Source: Bacillota bacterium (GTDB lineage: Bacteria; Bacillota; Dethiobacteria; DTU022; UBA8154). From it: a stretch of DNA of 50,773 nt. The position numbers and the translations under genes are program-made. Within the stretch, counting starts at the first letter, position 1. The number at the start of each line of letters is the position of its first letter. The notes beneath the pieces are model-generated. The model was not told where the DNA came from, did no database searches, and worked only from the letters and a program-made list of their open reading frames with translations. Below are positions 1 through 9,908 of the stretch, piece by piece. The stretch is taken from NCBI GenBank assembly GCA_012839215.1, contig DUNV01000138.1, positions 1-50,773 of the forward strand. The letters run 5' to 3'.

Positions 1-350
1 ATAACTGCATCAAACCCTCTTAAAGGTTTTTGTCCAAGGCTTAGGGAAACCGGATGCCATCCCCTCTCTCCTGCCTCAAACTGATGAAGGCAGCTATCCT
101 TACCTAGGAAATAGCAGGTTTTACTTTCCCTATTCCTTATCAGGATAGGAAACCGATTTATTTGCGGAAATAATATTTTTTCCATAATATTTATCTCCCT
201 TCTGCATTACCTCTTTTATATGATATTAATTGTTAACCACAGATATTATTTTGCATTAATTAACATGTTGTTAAAATATTATGGTTCGTTAATAGTATCG
301 CTGCATATTGGAAGGGGGGTAAAGGAAAGGTATATTGTATTAATAGGTGG

Positions 351-821
351 ATGTTTGTCCTACTATTGGGAAATAAAAATTTCTTTCCCGTGCCTTCGGA
401 GGGTACACCAGGTACGGCTGATATTCCCCCCGGGCTGAATGCTAATGAGAAAAAAGGATTTGCCCTGTTGAATGAAACAAGGGTAAAAAATGGTTTGAAA
501 CCCGTTACTATTGCTCCCGGGCTGGCAAAAGCGGCACGCCTAAAGGCCAGGGATATGCTGGAAAGCAATTATTTCGCCCATGTTTCACCAGCATATGGTT
601 CCCTTGGCAACATGTTGCGCAATGTGGGAATCTCCTTTACGTCAGCGGCAGAGAACCTTTCCAAGGCGGGAAACATAACACAATGCCACTTGCAGTTGGA
701 ATATAGTACATTGGGACATAGGCAGGTTATGTTAAACCCCATTTACAATAACGTTGGTATTGCTGTCCTTCCCCTGACAGACGCACCGGGGATACTCATG
801 GTGCAGATTTATACTAATTAG
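351..821 (+). CDS. CAP/SCP-like (YkwD-type) extracellular domain protein
   Basis: Translation has CAP-domain motifs (LNETRVKNGLKPV, A..KA.DM, FAHVSPAYGS, AENLSKA, STLGHRQVMLNPIYNNVGIAV). N-terminus uncertain; no clear signal peptide in the called ORF. Confidence 0.8.
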   Translation: MFVLLLGNKNFFPVPSEGTPGTADIPPGLNANEKKGFALLNETRVKNGLKPVTIAPGLAKAARLKARDMLESNYFAHVSPAYGSLGNMLRNVGISFTSAAENLSKAGNITQCHLQLEYSTLGHRQVMLNPIYNNVGIAVLPLTDAPGILMVQIYTN

Positions 822-840
822 TAGATGATTCTGATAGAAA

Positions 841-878
841 GGAAGGCCCCCGAAACTTTGTTGGTTTCCGGGGCCTTC
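841..878. terminator. Long hairpin between convergent genes (probable terminator)
   Basis: GGAAGGCCCCCGAAAC (841-856) / GTTTCCGGGGCCTTCC (863-878), 16-bp stem with one mismatch, 6-nt loop; minus-strand transcript continues TTTCT. Confidence 0.65.
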
Positions 879-924
879 CTGAGGTGAACAGGGCGCGGCG
901 CCCTTTTCGGTGGTATATTTTTAC

Positions 925-1701
925 TTAGGGTGCGTTCCCATTATTATTGCCCCCATTACCATTATCCGCTGATGATGGGGATCGCTGCGGAGGGAACAAA
1001 CTGTCAATTGGAGGGCATTCAATTTCGATTTGCTGAGGGGCAGCCACGCAAGGTCTTGGTGTGCAGTAGCCATAAACAGGTACAAGCAGTTTGACGAATG
1101 CCGTAACTTCAATAACCTTGCACAGTTTAACGGTGATGATGACATTGTTTACCGGTGCGCCGGGAGGAACGGTTTCCGGCAGGCCAAAACAGGTAAAATT
1201 AACTATTTCGCAAAAAACGAAGGGGCCTCCGGCTGGGCCGAAAAGTGCGCCCGGAGGGGGGACATAAAGCAGCATTTGGCTAAAAAAGTCATTGATGGTT
1301 TCCTCAAAGGTACCAATAAGAACGGGATGGCCCTTATGTTCGCCCCAAAGTTTAATTTTCAATTTCACATCTTGCCTGACGGTTACTATGCGGTTGTTGT
1401 CCTCTATGGGAGCACTGACATCAACGACGGCACATTCTGCAGATACAACCTGGCACTCCACGCTGGTTACCTTATGCCAATCCGCGCCTTCACCTCCACC
1501 GGGAGCGCCTTTATCCCGGTAAATAGGGAAACTTCTGTAGATGATGTCTTCTGTGACACATTGATCAAAGACCTTTTCTGCAACAAGGCAATCTATTTCT
1601 GCTGCAGGGGGGCATTCTCTAGATCCTGTGTTAGGATTAATGGGGCAAGGACCGGGCTGCAAATATTCGCCGGTTTCTTGATTAATGCCTGGGCCGGCCA
1701 T
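925..1701 (-). CDS. Hypothetical Cys/Pro-rich protein (spore-coat or exosporium-like character)
   Basis: 258-aa ORF with AAAGGAG RBS on the minus strand; N-terminal PGPCPINPNTGSRECPP, C-terminal Asn/Gly-rich tail. Chosen over the antisense ORF 1030-1707. Confidence 0.6.
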   Translation of the reverse strand: MAGPGINQETGEYLQPGPCPINPNTGSRECPPAAEIDCLVAEKVFDQCVTEDIIYRSFPIYRDKGAPGGGEGADWHKVTSVECQVVSAECAVVDVSAPIEDNNRIVTVRQDVKLKIKLWGEHKGHPVLIGTFEETINDFFSQMLLYVPPPGALFGPAGGPFVFCEIVNFTCFGLPETVPPGAPVNNVIITVKLCKVIEVTAFVKLLVPVYGYCTPRPCVAAPQQIEIECPPIDSLFPPQRSPSSADNGNGGNNNGNAP

Positions 1702-1902
1702 TTTTAATACACTCCTTTCTTTACTTATTTTGGACTGTTGAACTCCAACTACTTTCTGCTTTAGTTTATGATCCGAAAAATATTGTGTTACTGTGAAAGA
1801 ATGTCTAAAAAGATCGATATATAAGTTTTCCTTTGCCGGGGTCTTTTAACAATCTTAACTTTTTCACCATAAAATAAAGAAGGTATAGCCTATTTTAAAG
1901 GG

Positions 1903-2100
1903 GTGAAAGATTTGATGGATGGGACGGATATAAAAACCACAGGCGAGGGTTTTCTACGGGGCATTTCTAAAAGACGCCGGCAGGTGCTGGGGAAAGAAGA
2001 TTTTACATTTTTTCATGTTTCCTGGGTGCCGGAAAACCTTGATCCCAAGGAATATGAAAAACGACTGAGGGTTCTTAAGCAGGCAGGAAATTTCCGCTGA
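1903..2100 (+). CDS. Small hypothetical protein
   Basis: 65-aa ORF, charged; function not recognised. Confidence 0.35.
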   Translation: MKDLMDGTDIKTTGEGFLRGISKRRRQVLGKEDFTFFHVSWVPENLDPKEYEKRLRVLKQAGNFR

Positions 2101-2303
2101 GGCGGGCCTGGGGGAAAGTTCCCTTCCGGTAGGTAGCCGGATTAAAATATCATTATAATCTAGATATTCCAACACGGCAGCACATGGCGTGTCTGGGGTA
2201 TCTTTTTTTATTTGCGCTGGCGGGATCCAGGTGATATAATGAGCGGTAAACGGGCCGGGGCCAGGGATGAGCCTACTTACCATACTACGGAGGTTGCTGC
2301 GCT

Positions 2304-3593
2304 ATGGAACGAGTTATTAAGATCGGGCTTTTGGGTCTGGGGACTGTTGGTTCGGGGGTTTTAAACATACTGGATATCAACCATGATGAGGTCACAAGCC
2401 GGGCCGGGGCCAGGATCGAGGTTAAAAAAATTCTGGTTAGAGACCCCGCCAAGCAAAGGCCTGTCAATGTAGATCCCCAGTTGCTGACGGTGGATCCCTG
2501 GGAGATTATCAGGGATCCGGAAATAGAGGTAATCATTGAGCTGATCGGCGGGACAGAGGCGGCACATAGCTATGTGGAGGAAGCCCTCAAGGAAAAAAAG
2601 TATGTTATTACAGCCAATAAAGATCTTATGGCATTGGCCGGGGGGGAGCTGCTGGCGCTGGCCAGGGGAATGGGCCGCAATATTTACTATGAGGCCAGTG
2701 TTGGTGGGGGGATACCCCTGATCAGGCCACTTAAGCATAGCCTTGGTGCCAACAAAATTACTCGTCTGATGGGCATTATTAATGGAACAACCAATTATAT
2801 ACTTACGCGTATGTCCCTGGATAAAGCAGATTTTGCAGTTGCCCTCCGGGGTGCCCAGGAAAAAGGTTTTGCCGAACAGGATCCTGCCAACGATCTAGAG
2901 GGCAGGGATGCTGCTTATAAACTTTGTATCCTGGCCGGGCTTGCCTTTAACTGCCGGGTAGGTTTCGATAGCGTTTATGTGGAAGGAATAGATGGTCTTA
3001 ATCTGCGGGATATTTTTTATGCCGGGGAGCTAGGCTTTACTGTAAAACTGCTGGCTATTGGCGAGGAGTTGGAAAGCGGCATAGCCCTGCGGGTACACCC
3101 TACCCTAATTTCTTCATCCCATCCACTGGCGGGGGTCCTCGATGAAAACAATGCTCTCTATCTGGTAGGTAATGCCGTAGGAGAGGTGATGTTTTATGGG
3201 CCGGGAGCAGGTTCCATGCCAACAGGTAGTTCCGTTGTTGCCGATTTAATCGAAGTTATACGAAACATTAATCATCAGGTCGAAAATGGCGTCATGGAAA
3301 CGTCCTTTGTTGAAAAAAGGGTCGTGCCCATGGAACAGCTTTCCTCAGCCTTTTACCTTCGCTTGCAGGCCCTCGATCAGCCAGGTGTCTTTGCCGGTTT
3401 GGCTAATGCTTTTGCTGACGAGGCAGTCAGCTTGGACAGGGTTATTCAAAAACGCAGTGCAGAAGGCAAGGCGGAGATTGTGCTCATTACCCATGTCGTT
3501 GCTGAAAAAAACTTCAACCATGCCTTGGAAAAAATAAAGGCCTTGCCGGCCATCAAGAAAATTAACAGTCTTTTTAGGGTCATTGAAGGTTGA
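2304..3593 (+). CDS. hom: Homoserine dehydrogenase with C-terminal ACT domain
   Basis: GLLGLGTVGSGV NAD(P)-binding, ITANKDLMA, GGGIPLIRPL, GIINGTTNYILTRM motifs. Confidence 0.95.
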   Translation: MERVIKIGLLGLGTVGSGVLNILDINHDEVTSRAGARIEVKKILVRDPAKQRPVNVDPQLLTVDPWEIIRDPEIEVIIELIGGTEAAHSYVEEALKEKKYVITANKDLMALAGGELLALARGMGRNIYYEASVGGGIPLIRPLKHSLGANKITRLMGIINGTTNYILTRMSLDKADFAVALRGAQEKGFAEQDPANDLEGRDAAYKLCILAGLAFNCRVGFDSVYVEGIDGLNLRDIFYAGELGFTVKLLAIGEELESGIALRVHPTLISSSHPLAGVLDENNALYLVGNAVGEVMFYGPGAGSMPTGSSVVADLIEVIRNINHQVENGVMETSFVEKRVVPMEQLSSAFYLRLQALDQPGVFAGLANAFADEAVSLDRVIQKRSAEGKAEIVLITHVVAEKNFNHALEKIKALPAIKKINSLFRVIEG

Positions 3594-3699
3594 TTTCCCC
3601 TTTGGTATAAAGAGGAAATATGCAAAAGGATACACTCAGCAGGAATAAAACTGTGCAACGTTGAATAACTATAAATACTGATTGCCGGGTTGGTGAGCA

Positions 3700-4851
3700 A
3701 TGGTTGCGGTTACTGCTCTTAGTTTAGGGAGGCCTACTTGGGCAGAAATAGATCTGTCCCGCCTGGTTTCCAACTTGAATACGTTTAAACAGATCCTTCC
3801 CTCCGGTGTAAGGATCATGGCGGTGATTAAGGCCGATGCCTATGGTCACGGGGCATATGAGGTCTCCCGTGTTGCCCTGCGTGAGGGAGTTTCCATGCTG
3901 GGAGTTGCCTCCCTGGAGGAAGGATTGGACCTGCGGCGAAAGGGGATCAATTCGCCCATTTTAATTTTGGGCTATACGGATCCCAGGCAGTATTATCTCG
4001 TTGTAGAAAACGATCTTACCACGACCATTTTCCACTGGGAAATGGCCTCTCTTCTTTCGGACCAGGCACAGGCAGCCGGAAAAAGGGTGCCAATTCACGT
4101 TAAACTGGACACAGGCATGAATCGGCTTGGTTTGCTGGAACCTACTAAGATTATGGCTTTCCTGGATAAATTATCAGCATTGCCGGGGATATGGGTCGAG
4201 GGTTTATTTACCCATTTTGCCACGGCAGATGAGCTGGAAAATGATTTCCTGCAGGAACAGATGCAAAAGTTCAACAAAATAATTAGGGAGAGCAAAAAAA
4301 GGGGCATGCATATTCCACTCATGCATGCAGCTAACAGTGCCGCGGCGGCCTGTTTTCCCCAATCGCACCTGGATATGGTACGCATTGGCATCGGCATGTA
4401 TGGTTATTATCCATCCGCTGCTATTTCCCGGGAAAAGTTCAAGCTTTACCCTGTCCTTTCACTGAAAAGCCGCATCATTCTTCTAAAAAAAATATATCCG
4501 GGGGCAACGATCAGCTATGGCAGGACCTTTACAGCTACAAAGGAAACACTGATAGCCGTGGTACCCATAGGTTATGGGGATGGATATAGCAGGCAGCTTT
4601 CTAATAAAGGAGTGATGCTGGTCCATGGGCAGGAAGTTCCGGTTGTCGGCCACGTCTGTATGGACCTGACTATGCTGGATGTGGGATCCGTCCCGGATGC
4701 CCGGGAGGGGGATGAGGTGGTTGTTTATGGAAAACAGGGGCTTGGAGAAATAATGGTGGAGAAGGTGGCGGAGCAATTAGGTACAATTAGTTATGAACTT
4801 CTTTGCAATATTAGTAGCAGGATTCCCCGTATTTACACCGGTAGTGCATAG
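3700..4851 (+). CDS. alr: Alanine racemase
   Basis: PLP-Lys motif VIKADAYGHGA, HVKLDTGMNRLG, SYGRTFTA, PIGYGDGYSR, GHVCMDLTMLDVG. Confidence 0.96.
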   Translation: MVAVTALSLGRPTWAEIDLSRLVSNLNTFKQILPSGVRIMAVIKADAYGHGAYEVSRVALREGVSMLGVASLEEGLDLRRKGINSPILILGYTDPRQYYLVVENDLTTTIFHWEMASLLSDQAQAAGKRVPIHVKLDTGMNRLGLLEPTKIMAFLDKLSALPGIWVEGLFTHFATADELENDFLQEQMQKFNKIIRESKKRGMHIPLMHAANSAAAACFPQSHLDMVRIGIGMYGYYPSAAISREKFKLYPVLSLKSRIILLKKIYPGATISYGRTFTATKETLIAVVPIGYGDGYSRQLSNKGVMLVHGQEVPVVGHVCMDLTMLDVGSVPDAREGDEVVVYGKQGLGEIMVEKVAEQLGTISYELLCNISSRIPRIYTGSA

Positions 4852-4917
4852 ATAATGGGTAATAATTTTGGGTTACGGGAATGATATGGAAGATATATTT
4901 CTTAGATTATTTAGGGG

Positions 4918-5199
4918 GTGCTTTCCTTGGCAAGGACAAAAAGGATTATGATCAGCCTTCCCCATAATCTCCTGCAGGAAGTTGACGGGGTGGTGGAAAT
5001 GGAGAAACGGACGCGGAGTGAATTTATCAGGGAAGCAATGAGGCTTTACCTCCGGGAGCGAAAAAAGAAACAGATTAGGGAACAAATGCAGGAAGGATAT
5101 ATGGAAATGGCTCGTCTAAATCTGACCCTGGCCAATGAGGCTATCTCTGCCGAAAATGAGGCGGATCGCCTTGCTGAGGAAATCGTTGGTGGAGAGTGA
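4918..5199 (+). CDS. mazE: Ribbon-helix-helix antitoxin (MazE/EndoAI type)
   Basis: CopG/RHH N-terminus ([42 protein letters not shown]) overlapping the start of mazF. Confidence 0.88.
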   Translation: MLSLARTKRIMISLPHNLLQEVDGVVEMEKRTRSEFIREAMRLYLRERKKKQIREQMQEGYMEMARLNLTLANEAISAENEADRLAEEIVGGE

Positions 5200-5555
5200 C
5201 AATAGTGGAAATAAAGCGCGGTTTCGTTTTTTATGCTGATCTAAGCCCTGTGATCGGTTCTGAGCAAGGGGGGTTCAGACCGGTATTAATTATACAAAAT
5301 AATGTGGGCAATAAATATAGCCCTACGGTTATCGTCGCGGCAATTACGTCCCAAATCCAAAAGGCCAAATTACCTACTCATGTAGAGTTGCCGGCGAGGC
5401 TGCATGGCCTGGAAAAGGATTCTGTTGTCCTTTTGGAGCAGATTCGTACCATTGACAAACAAAGGCTACAGCAGAAAATTACGGAGCTCGACGATTCAGT
5501 CATGACCCTGGTCGATGAGGCCCTGAAAATTAGCCTAAAGCTAATTGATTTTTGA
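5196..5555 (+). CDS. mazF: MazF/NdoA-type endoribonuclease toxin
   Basis: [48 protein letters not shown] ... LPTHVEL ... [16 protein letters not shown]. Confidence 0.93.
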   Translation: MTIVEIKRGFVFYADLSPVIGSEQGGFRPVLIIQNNVGNKYSPTVIVAAITSQIQKAKLPTHVELPARLHGLEKDSVVLLEQIRTIDKQRLQQKITELDDSVMTLVDEALKISLKLIDF

Positions 5556-5684
5556 TTTAAGTTGTAAAACAGATATAACCATCCGGCTGGCATTTTTTTC
5601 GGATGGTATTGTTTTTTAAGGGTAAGCTGCAAAAAAAGAAGGCAATACCGTTTTCGTTTTGCAGGGTACCCGTTTTTTAATTAA

Positions 5685-6422
5685 ATGCCTACTGGCTGGG
5701 GGGGGCTAATGATGCTGCCGATAGGAATCACATGCGGAACTCAGGAAGGCCTGTGCCTTATGAGGTTGTCATGGGATTATATTAAGGCCATTGAACGGGC
5801 CGGCGGGTTGCCGGTCCCATTAATGTTTTTTCAAAGGGACAGTGCCAGAAAGGCTATAAAAATGATCCGGGGGTTGGTACTTTCAGGCGGCGGGGATGTG
5901 GATCCTTTCCATTTTGGGGAGGAACCACGGCCAGGATGTGGCGAAATTTCCCCCTACCGCGACGAAAACGAACTGGGGCTGGTTAGACTGGCCCTAGAGG
6001 CACAGATGCCCATTTTGGGGATCTGTCGCGGTGCCCAGGTACTCAATATTGCCCTGGGGGGTAATATCTTTCAGGATTTAGGTATGAAAGGTGGGGAGTT
6101 GCAGGAACATTACCAAAAGGCGCCTGCATATTTGCCATATCATCAATTAAGGATCAATAAGGGGACCCTTTTGGGGAAGATCTCAGGTGGTGAAACTGCC
6201 CTACGTGTGAACAGTTTTCATCACCAGGCTATCAGGAAATTGGGGGAAGGGCTGATTATTTCTGCTACCACATCCGATGGTGTCATCGAGGCAGTGGAAT
6301 CTATCCACAGCCCCTTTGTCCTGGGGGTCCAGTGGCATCCTGAGGCCATGGCAGGGAAAAATCTTCCCGGTGGGCAGGAATTATTTGACGCTCTGCTCGA
6401 GGCAGCGGCGTGTTACCGTTAA
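5685..6422 (+). CDS. Class I glutamine amidotransferase, gamma-Glu-GABA hydrolase (PuuD) family
   Basis: LVLSGGGDVDP, GICRGAQVLNIALGG nucleophile elbow, NSFHHQAIRKLG, GVQWHPEAM. Confidence 0.9.
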   Translation: MPTGWGGLMMLPIGITCGTQEGLCLMRLSWDYIKAIERAGGLPVPLMFFQRDSARKAIKMIRGLVLSGGGDVDPFHFGEEPRPGCGEISPYRDENELGLVRLALEAQMPILGICRGAQVLNIALGGNIFQDLGMKGGELQEHYQKAPAYLPYHQLRINKGTLLGKISGGETALRVNSFHHQAIRKLGEGLIISATTSDGVIEAVESIHSPFVLGVQWHPEAMAGKNLPGGQELFDALLEAAACYR

Positions 6423-6549
6423 TGATTAAATACCCAATCCACGTGGCAAATTTCGCCATAATTGTTGCTAGAACGGTAAAATCATGATATATTTATTTAT
6501 TAAATAGCTTCTTTTGCATTAATGTTCTATTTGGCAATGATGCAACTTT

Positions 6550-8160
6550 GTGGGAGGTCTGGTGCAAATGGTTGAGACAAGCCGGTACAAAGTCTTGGTT
6601 AGTGATCCAGTTTCCGAGGAGGGGGTCAGCTTACTTCGGGAAATTGCCGATGTGGATGAAAGGCCGGGCCTATCCCCCCAGGAACTGGTGAAAATTATTG
6701 GGCAGTATGATGCCTTGCTGGTTCGTAGCGGGACACAGGTAACAGCTGATGTTATCTCGGCTGGCAAGAGGCTCAAGGTCATTGGCCGGGCAGGTGTGGG
6801 CGTGGACAACATCGATGTGGCGAAGGCAACGGAGGGCGGAATATTGGTCGTTAATGCCCCTGAGGGTAACACCATATCCGCTGCAGAACACGCTATGGCC
6901 CTGATGCTTGCCCTAGCTAGAAATATACCCCGTGCTTCTGCCTCGGTTAGGGAAAACCTTTGGCAAAGAAATAAGTTTTTAGGCGTGGAACTGTATAAGA
7001 AAAAGCTGGGGATTATTGGGCTTGGAAGGATTGGTAGCGAAGTGGCCAAAAGGGCCAGATCTTTCGGTATGCAGATTCTGGCCTATGATCCCTATATCTC
7101 CACCGAACAGGTGGAAAAACTGGGGGTTACAACAGCAACACTGGATGAAATCTATGAACAGGCAGATTTTATTACATTGCACGTTCCTAAGACCTCTTCT
7201 ACCAACCATATGTTAGGGAAGGCGGAGCTTGCCAAAATGAAAGAAGGGGTACGCATTATCAACTGCGCCCGGGGCGGCCTGATAGATGAAAAATCATTGT
7301 ACGAGGCTATTATCGGCGGTAAGGTTGGCGGGGCGGCCCTTGATGTTTTTGAAGGTGAACCCCCGAAGGATAACCCCCTGCTCCAACTAGATAAAGTTAT
7401 CGGTACCCCCCACCTAGGGGCTTCGACACAGGAGGCGCAGGTAAATGTTGCCGTACAGGTTGCCGAGCAGATTGCCCATGTTTTTAGGGGGGAACCGGTG
7501 CATATGGCTGTCAATGCTCCAGTCCTCCCGCCAGAGGTAATGGCCGAGGTGGGCAGTTTCATCCCGTTGATGCATACTATGGGCAGTTTTCATATGCAGG
7601 TTTTTAATGAGAGGGTGGAAAGAATTGAGGTGATTTATAGCGGGGAAATTGCCTCCTACCCAGTAACGCCACTTACAACGGCCCTATTAATTGGTTTTTT
7701 GCGCTTTATACTCAAGAGTAATGTAAACTTTGTCAATGCACCCCTGCTAGCTGAACAGCGTGGCATCAAGGTTAACGAAATGTCCAGCAAGAGCGCGGCC
7801 TTTTTTCACAACCTCATTACGGTCAAGGTTTTTACTGGCAAAAAAAGCTATACCATTGCCGGTACCCTATTTGAGGGGAACGATATCCGCATAGTACAAA
7901 TCGGGGAATACCGCATCGAGGTAATTCCCTCCCGCTATATGTTGGTGAGCCGTTATTATGATAAACCCGGGATTATTGGAAAGGTTGGCACTATCCTGGG
8001 TAAAAATAGTATTAATATCGGTAATATGCAGGTTGGCCGCCGAAAAGACAAAGGGGAGGCCATCATGGTTCTGCAGGTGGACCATCCAGTTTCGGAAAGC
8101 CTGATTAAGGAGATCGAAGAAAGCGGCGGTATCATTACCACCCGCTTTGTGGAACTGTAA
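6550..8160 (+). CDS. serA: D-3-phosphoglycerate dehydrogenase with ACT domain
   Basis: VGRAGVGVDNIDV, GLGRIGSEVAKRA, NCARGGLIDE, GTPHLGASTQEAQ; C-terminal ASB and ACT domains. Confidence 0.96.
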   Translation: MGGLVQMVETSRYKVLVSDPVSEEGVSLLREIADVDERPGLSPQELVKIIGQYDALLVRSGTQVTADVISAGKRLKVIGRAGVGVDNIDVAKATEGGILVVNAPEGNTISAAEHAMALMLALARNIPRASASVRENLWQRNKFLGVELYKKKLGIIGLGRIGSEVAKRARSFGMQILAYDPYISTEQVEKLGVTTATLDEIYEQADFITLHVPKTSSTNHMLGKAELAKMKEGVRIINCARGGLIDEKSLYEAIIGGKVGGAALDVFEGEPPKDNPLLQLDKVIGTPHLGASTQEAQVNVAVQVAEQIAHVFRGEPVHMAVNAPVLPPEVMAEVGSFIPLMHTMGSFHMQVFNERVERIEVIYSGEIASYPVTPLTTALLIGFLRFILKSNVNFVNAPLLAEQRGIKVNEMSSKSAAFFHNLITVKVFTGKKSYTIAGTLFEGNDIRIVQIGEYRIEVIPSRYMLVSRYYDKPGIIGKVGTILGKNSINIGNMQVGRRKDKGEAIMVLQVDHPVSESLIKEIEESGGIITTRFVEL

Positions 8161-8401
8161 TATAAAGAAGAACCCGCCTTTTGGAATGGTTTTTTCCTAA
8201 TAGCCGGCCCCAGGCAAGCGTTCTATCCAGTCTCCCCTTGGGGGGAGAACCTTTTACATCGCTTTGGCCTATCTATGGAAAAAACCTATAACAGGGTTAA
8301 GAATTATTCTTAGTTCCTATTGTTGCAAGAGTGGGCAGCTTGCTATAATGGAGTGGGAGTGGGATACACTTCTAATATCTAAAAAGGGATAGTGCAGCGA
8401 A

Positions 8402-8629
8402 GTGATCTATTCATATTTTACCTTTTCATCAACCTATCAGGCCATTAAAGCAGAAAAAGTCCTCACAGGGGGAGGTTGGAAATTTAAAATGGTTCCGGTT
8501 CCCCGTAACATCAGCTCCAGCTGTGGAACAGCCTTACGTTGCCTTCCTGATGATGCTGGCGTTATCCGTGACCTTTTCCTGGAAATGCAGGTGGAAACAA
8601 ACGGTTATTATGAACTGGGGCAGCGGTGA
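8402..8629 (+). CDS. DUF3343 protein (putative Se/S carrier-like)
   Basis: 75 aa, GTG start; FSSTYQAIKAEKVL...WKFKMVPVPRNISSSCGTALRC; overlaps start of the NifS-like gene. Confidence 0.8.
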   Translation: MIYSYFTFSSTYQAIKAEKVLTGGGWKFKMVPVPRNISSSCGTALRCLPDDAGVIRDLFLEMQVETNGYYELGQR

Positions 8630-9810
8630 CAGGCATGGAAAAGACTATAACAAACTGTTATTTTGATAATGCTGCTACCTCCTGGCCCAAGCCGGAGGAA
8701 GTGTATACGGCTGCGGAGAAATTCATGCGGCATGGAGGGGCCAACCCGGGCCGTTCCGGGCATACGCGTGCGCTTCGTGCTGACAGGCTAGTTTATGAAA
8801 CCCGGGAAAGAGCCGCTTCCTTTTTGGGTGCCAAAAGGCCCGAGGAAATAATTTTTACCCTCAATGCTACTGATTCCCTGAATATGGCCATTAAGGGTGT
8901 TCTAGAGCCCGGTGATCACGTTATTTATACCTCCATGGAGCACAACTCCATCTTGAGGCCCCTGGGGGCCCTTAGGCAGGCAAAGGTGATTACCACAACG
9001 ATGATTTCCTGTGATTCCGCGGGGCAGCTTGATCCGGCGGATATCGAAAAGGCTGTTCTACCAGAAACGAAACTGATTATCTCTACTAATGCCTCCAATG
9101 TTACAGGCGGGATCCTTCCCGTTAAGGAAGTTGGGCAAATAGCCAGGGAAAAGGGGATACTTTTTCTGGTGGATGCCGCCCAGACAGCAGGGGCCTTGCC
9201 CCTTGATATTGGGGAAATTGGGGCGGATCTTGCCGCCTTTACCGGCCACAAAAGTCTTCTGGGCCCCCCCGGGGTGGGGCTGCTTTATCTGCGCAGTGGG
9301 GTAAAAATTAAACCCTGGCGGGAAGGGGGCACGGGGAGCCGTTCAGATGAAGAATTACAGCCCGAAATAATGCCAGATTATTTGGAGGCAGGGACGATGA
9401 ATACGGCTGGAATTGCTGGGCTAAACGAGGGATTGAAATATTTGCAAAAGGTTGGCATTAGGGCTGTCCGCCAGCACGAAATAAAAATAAACCGTCATTT
9501 TATCGGCGGCCTTAGGGAACTTAGCGGGATCCGGGTTTATGGGTCAGGTGATCCTGAACAGTCTGTTGCGGTAACCTCTTTTACGATGGAGGGGATCGAT
9601 AGCGGTGAGCTGGGCTATATCCTGGAGGAGGCCTATGGGATACTCAGCCGCACGGGGCTTCACTGTGCACCGGGTGCACATCGTTCTATCGGCACTTTTC
9701 CCCAGGGAACAGTCCGTTTTAGCTTCGGCTGTTTTACCCGGGAGGAAGAAATTGATTATGCCCTAAATGCCCTGAAAAAGATAATTTCCCGTTTCCTACC
9801 CATCAGATAA
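8626..9810 (+). CDS. Class V aminotransferase / cysteine desulfurase-like (NifS/Csd family)
   Basis: YFDNAATSWPKPEEV, SMEHNSILRPL, NASNVTGGILPV, VDAAQTAGALP, FTGHKSLLGPPGVG (PLP-Lys), RTGLHCAPGAHRSIGTFPQGTVRFSFG. Confidence 0.93.
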   Translation: MTGMEKTITNCYFDNAATSWPKPEEVYTAAEKFMRHGGANPGRSGHTRALRADRLVYETRERAASFLGAKRPEEIIFTLNATDSLNMAIKGVLEPGDHVIYTSMEHNSILRPLGALRQAKVITTTMISCDSAGQLDPADIEKAVLPETKLIISTNASNVTGGILPVKEVGQIAREKGILFLVDAAQTAGALPLDIGEIGADLAAFTGHKSLLGPPGVGLLYLRSGVKIKPWREGGTGSRSDEELQPEIMPDYLEAGTMNTAGIAGLNEGLKYLQKVGIRAVRQHEIKINRHFIGGLRELSGIRVYGSGDPEQSVAVTSFTMEGIDSGELGYILEEAYGILSRTGLHCAPGAHRSIGTFPQGTVRFSFGCFTREEEIDYALNALKKIISRFLPIR

Positions 9811-9908
9811 ATCAATGGCTAAAACCCTGTTTTGCCTTATATGGAAAAAACCAGGTTTTATGCAGTATAAGGTGGGTATAAAGTGGGGATCATACAGGAG
9901 ACTGATCA

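Noticed and set aside
1030-1707. 225-aa plus-strand ORF opposite the 925-1701 gene
   Set aside because: Composition looks like an antisense shadow; the minus-strand ORF has a good RBS (AAAGGAG) and repeated Cys/Pro pattern.
2101-2150. TTCCGGTAGGTAGCCGGATTA resembling the 3' part of a c-di-GMP-I riboswitch
   Set aside because: The defining 5' elements (for example ACGCAAAGCC-type segment) were not found upstream; likely chance similarity.
7152-7562. 136-aa minus-strand ORF inside serA
   Set aside because: Antisense shadow of a strongly conserved enzyme gene.
9811-9908. Possible purine riboswitch before the xanthine permease
   Set aside because: Only an imperfect AAAACCCTG/CAGGTTTT inverted repeat was seen; conserved purine-riboswitch loop sequences are missing.
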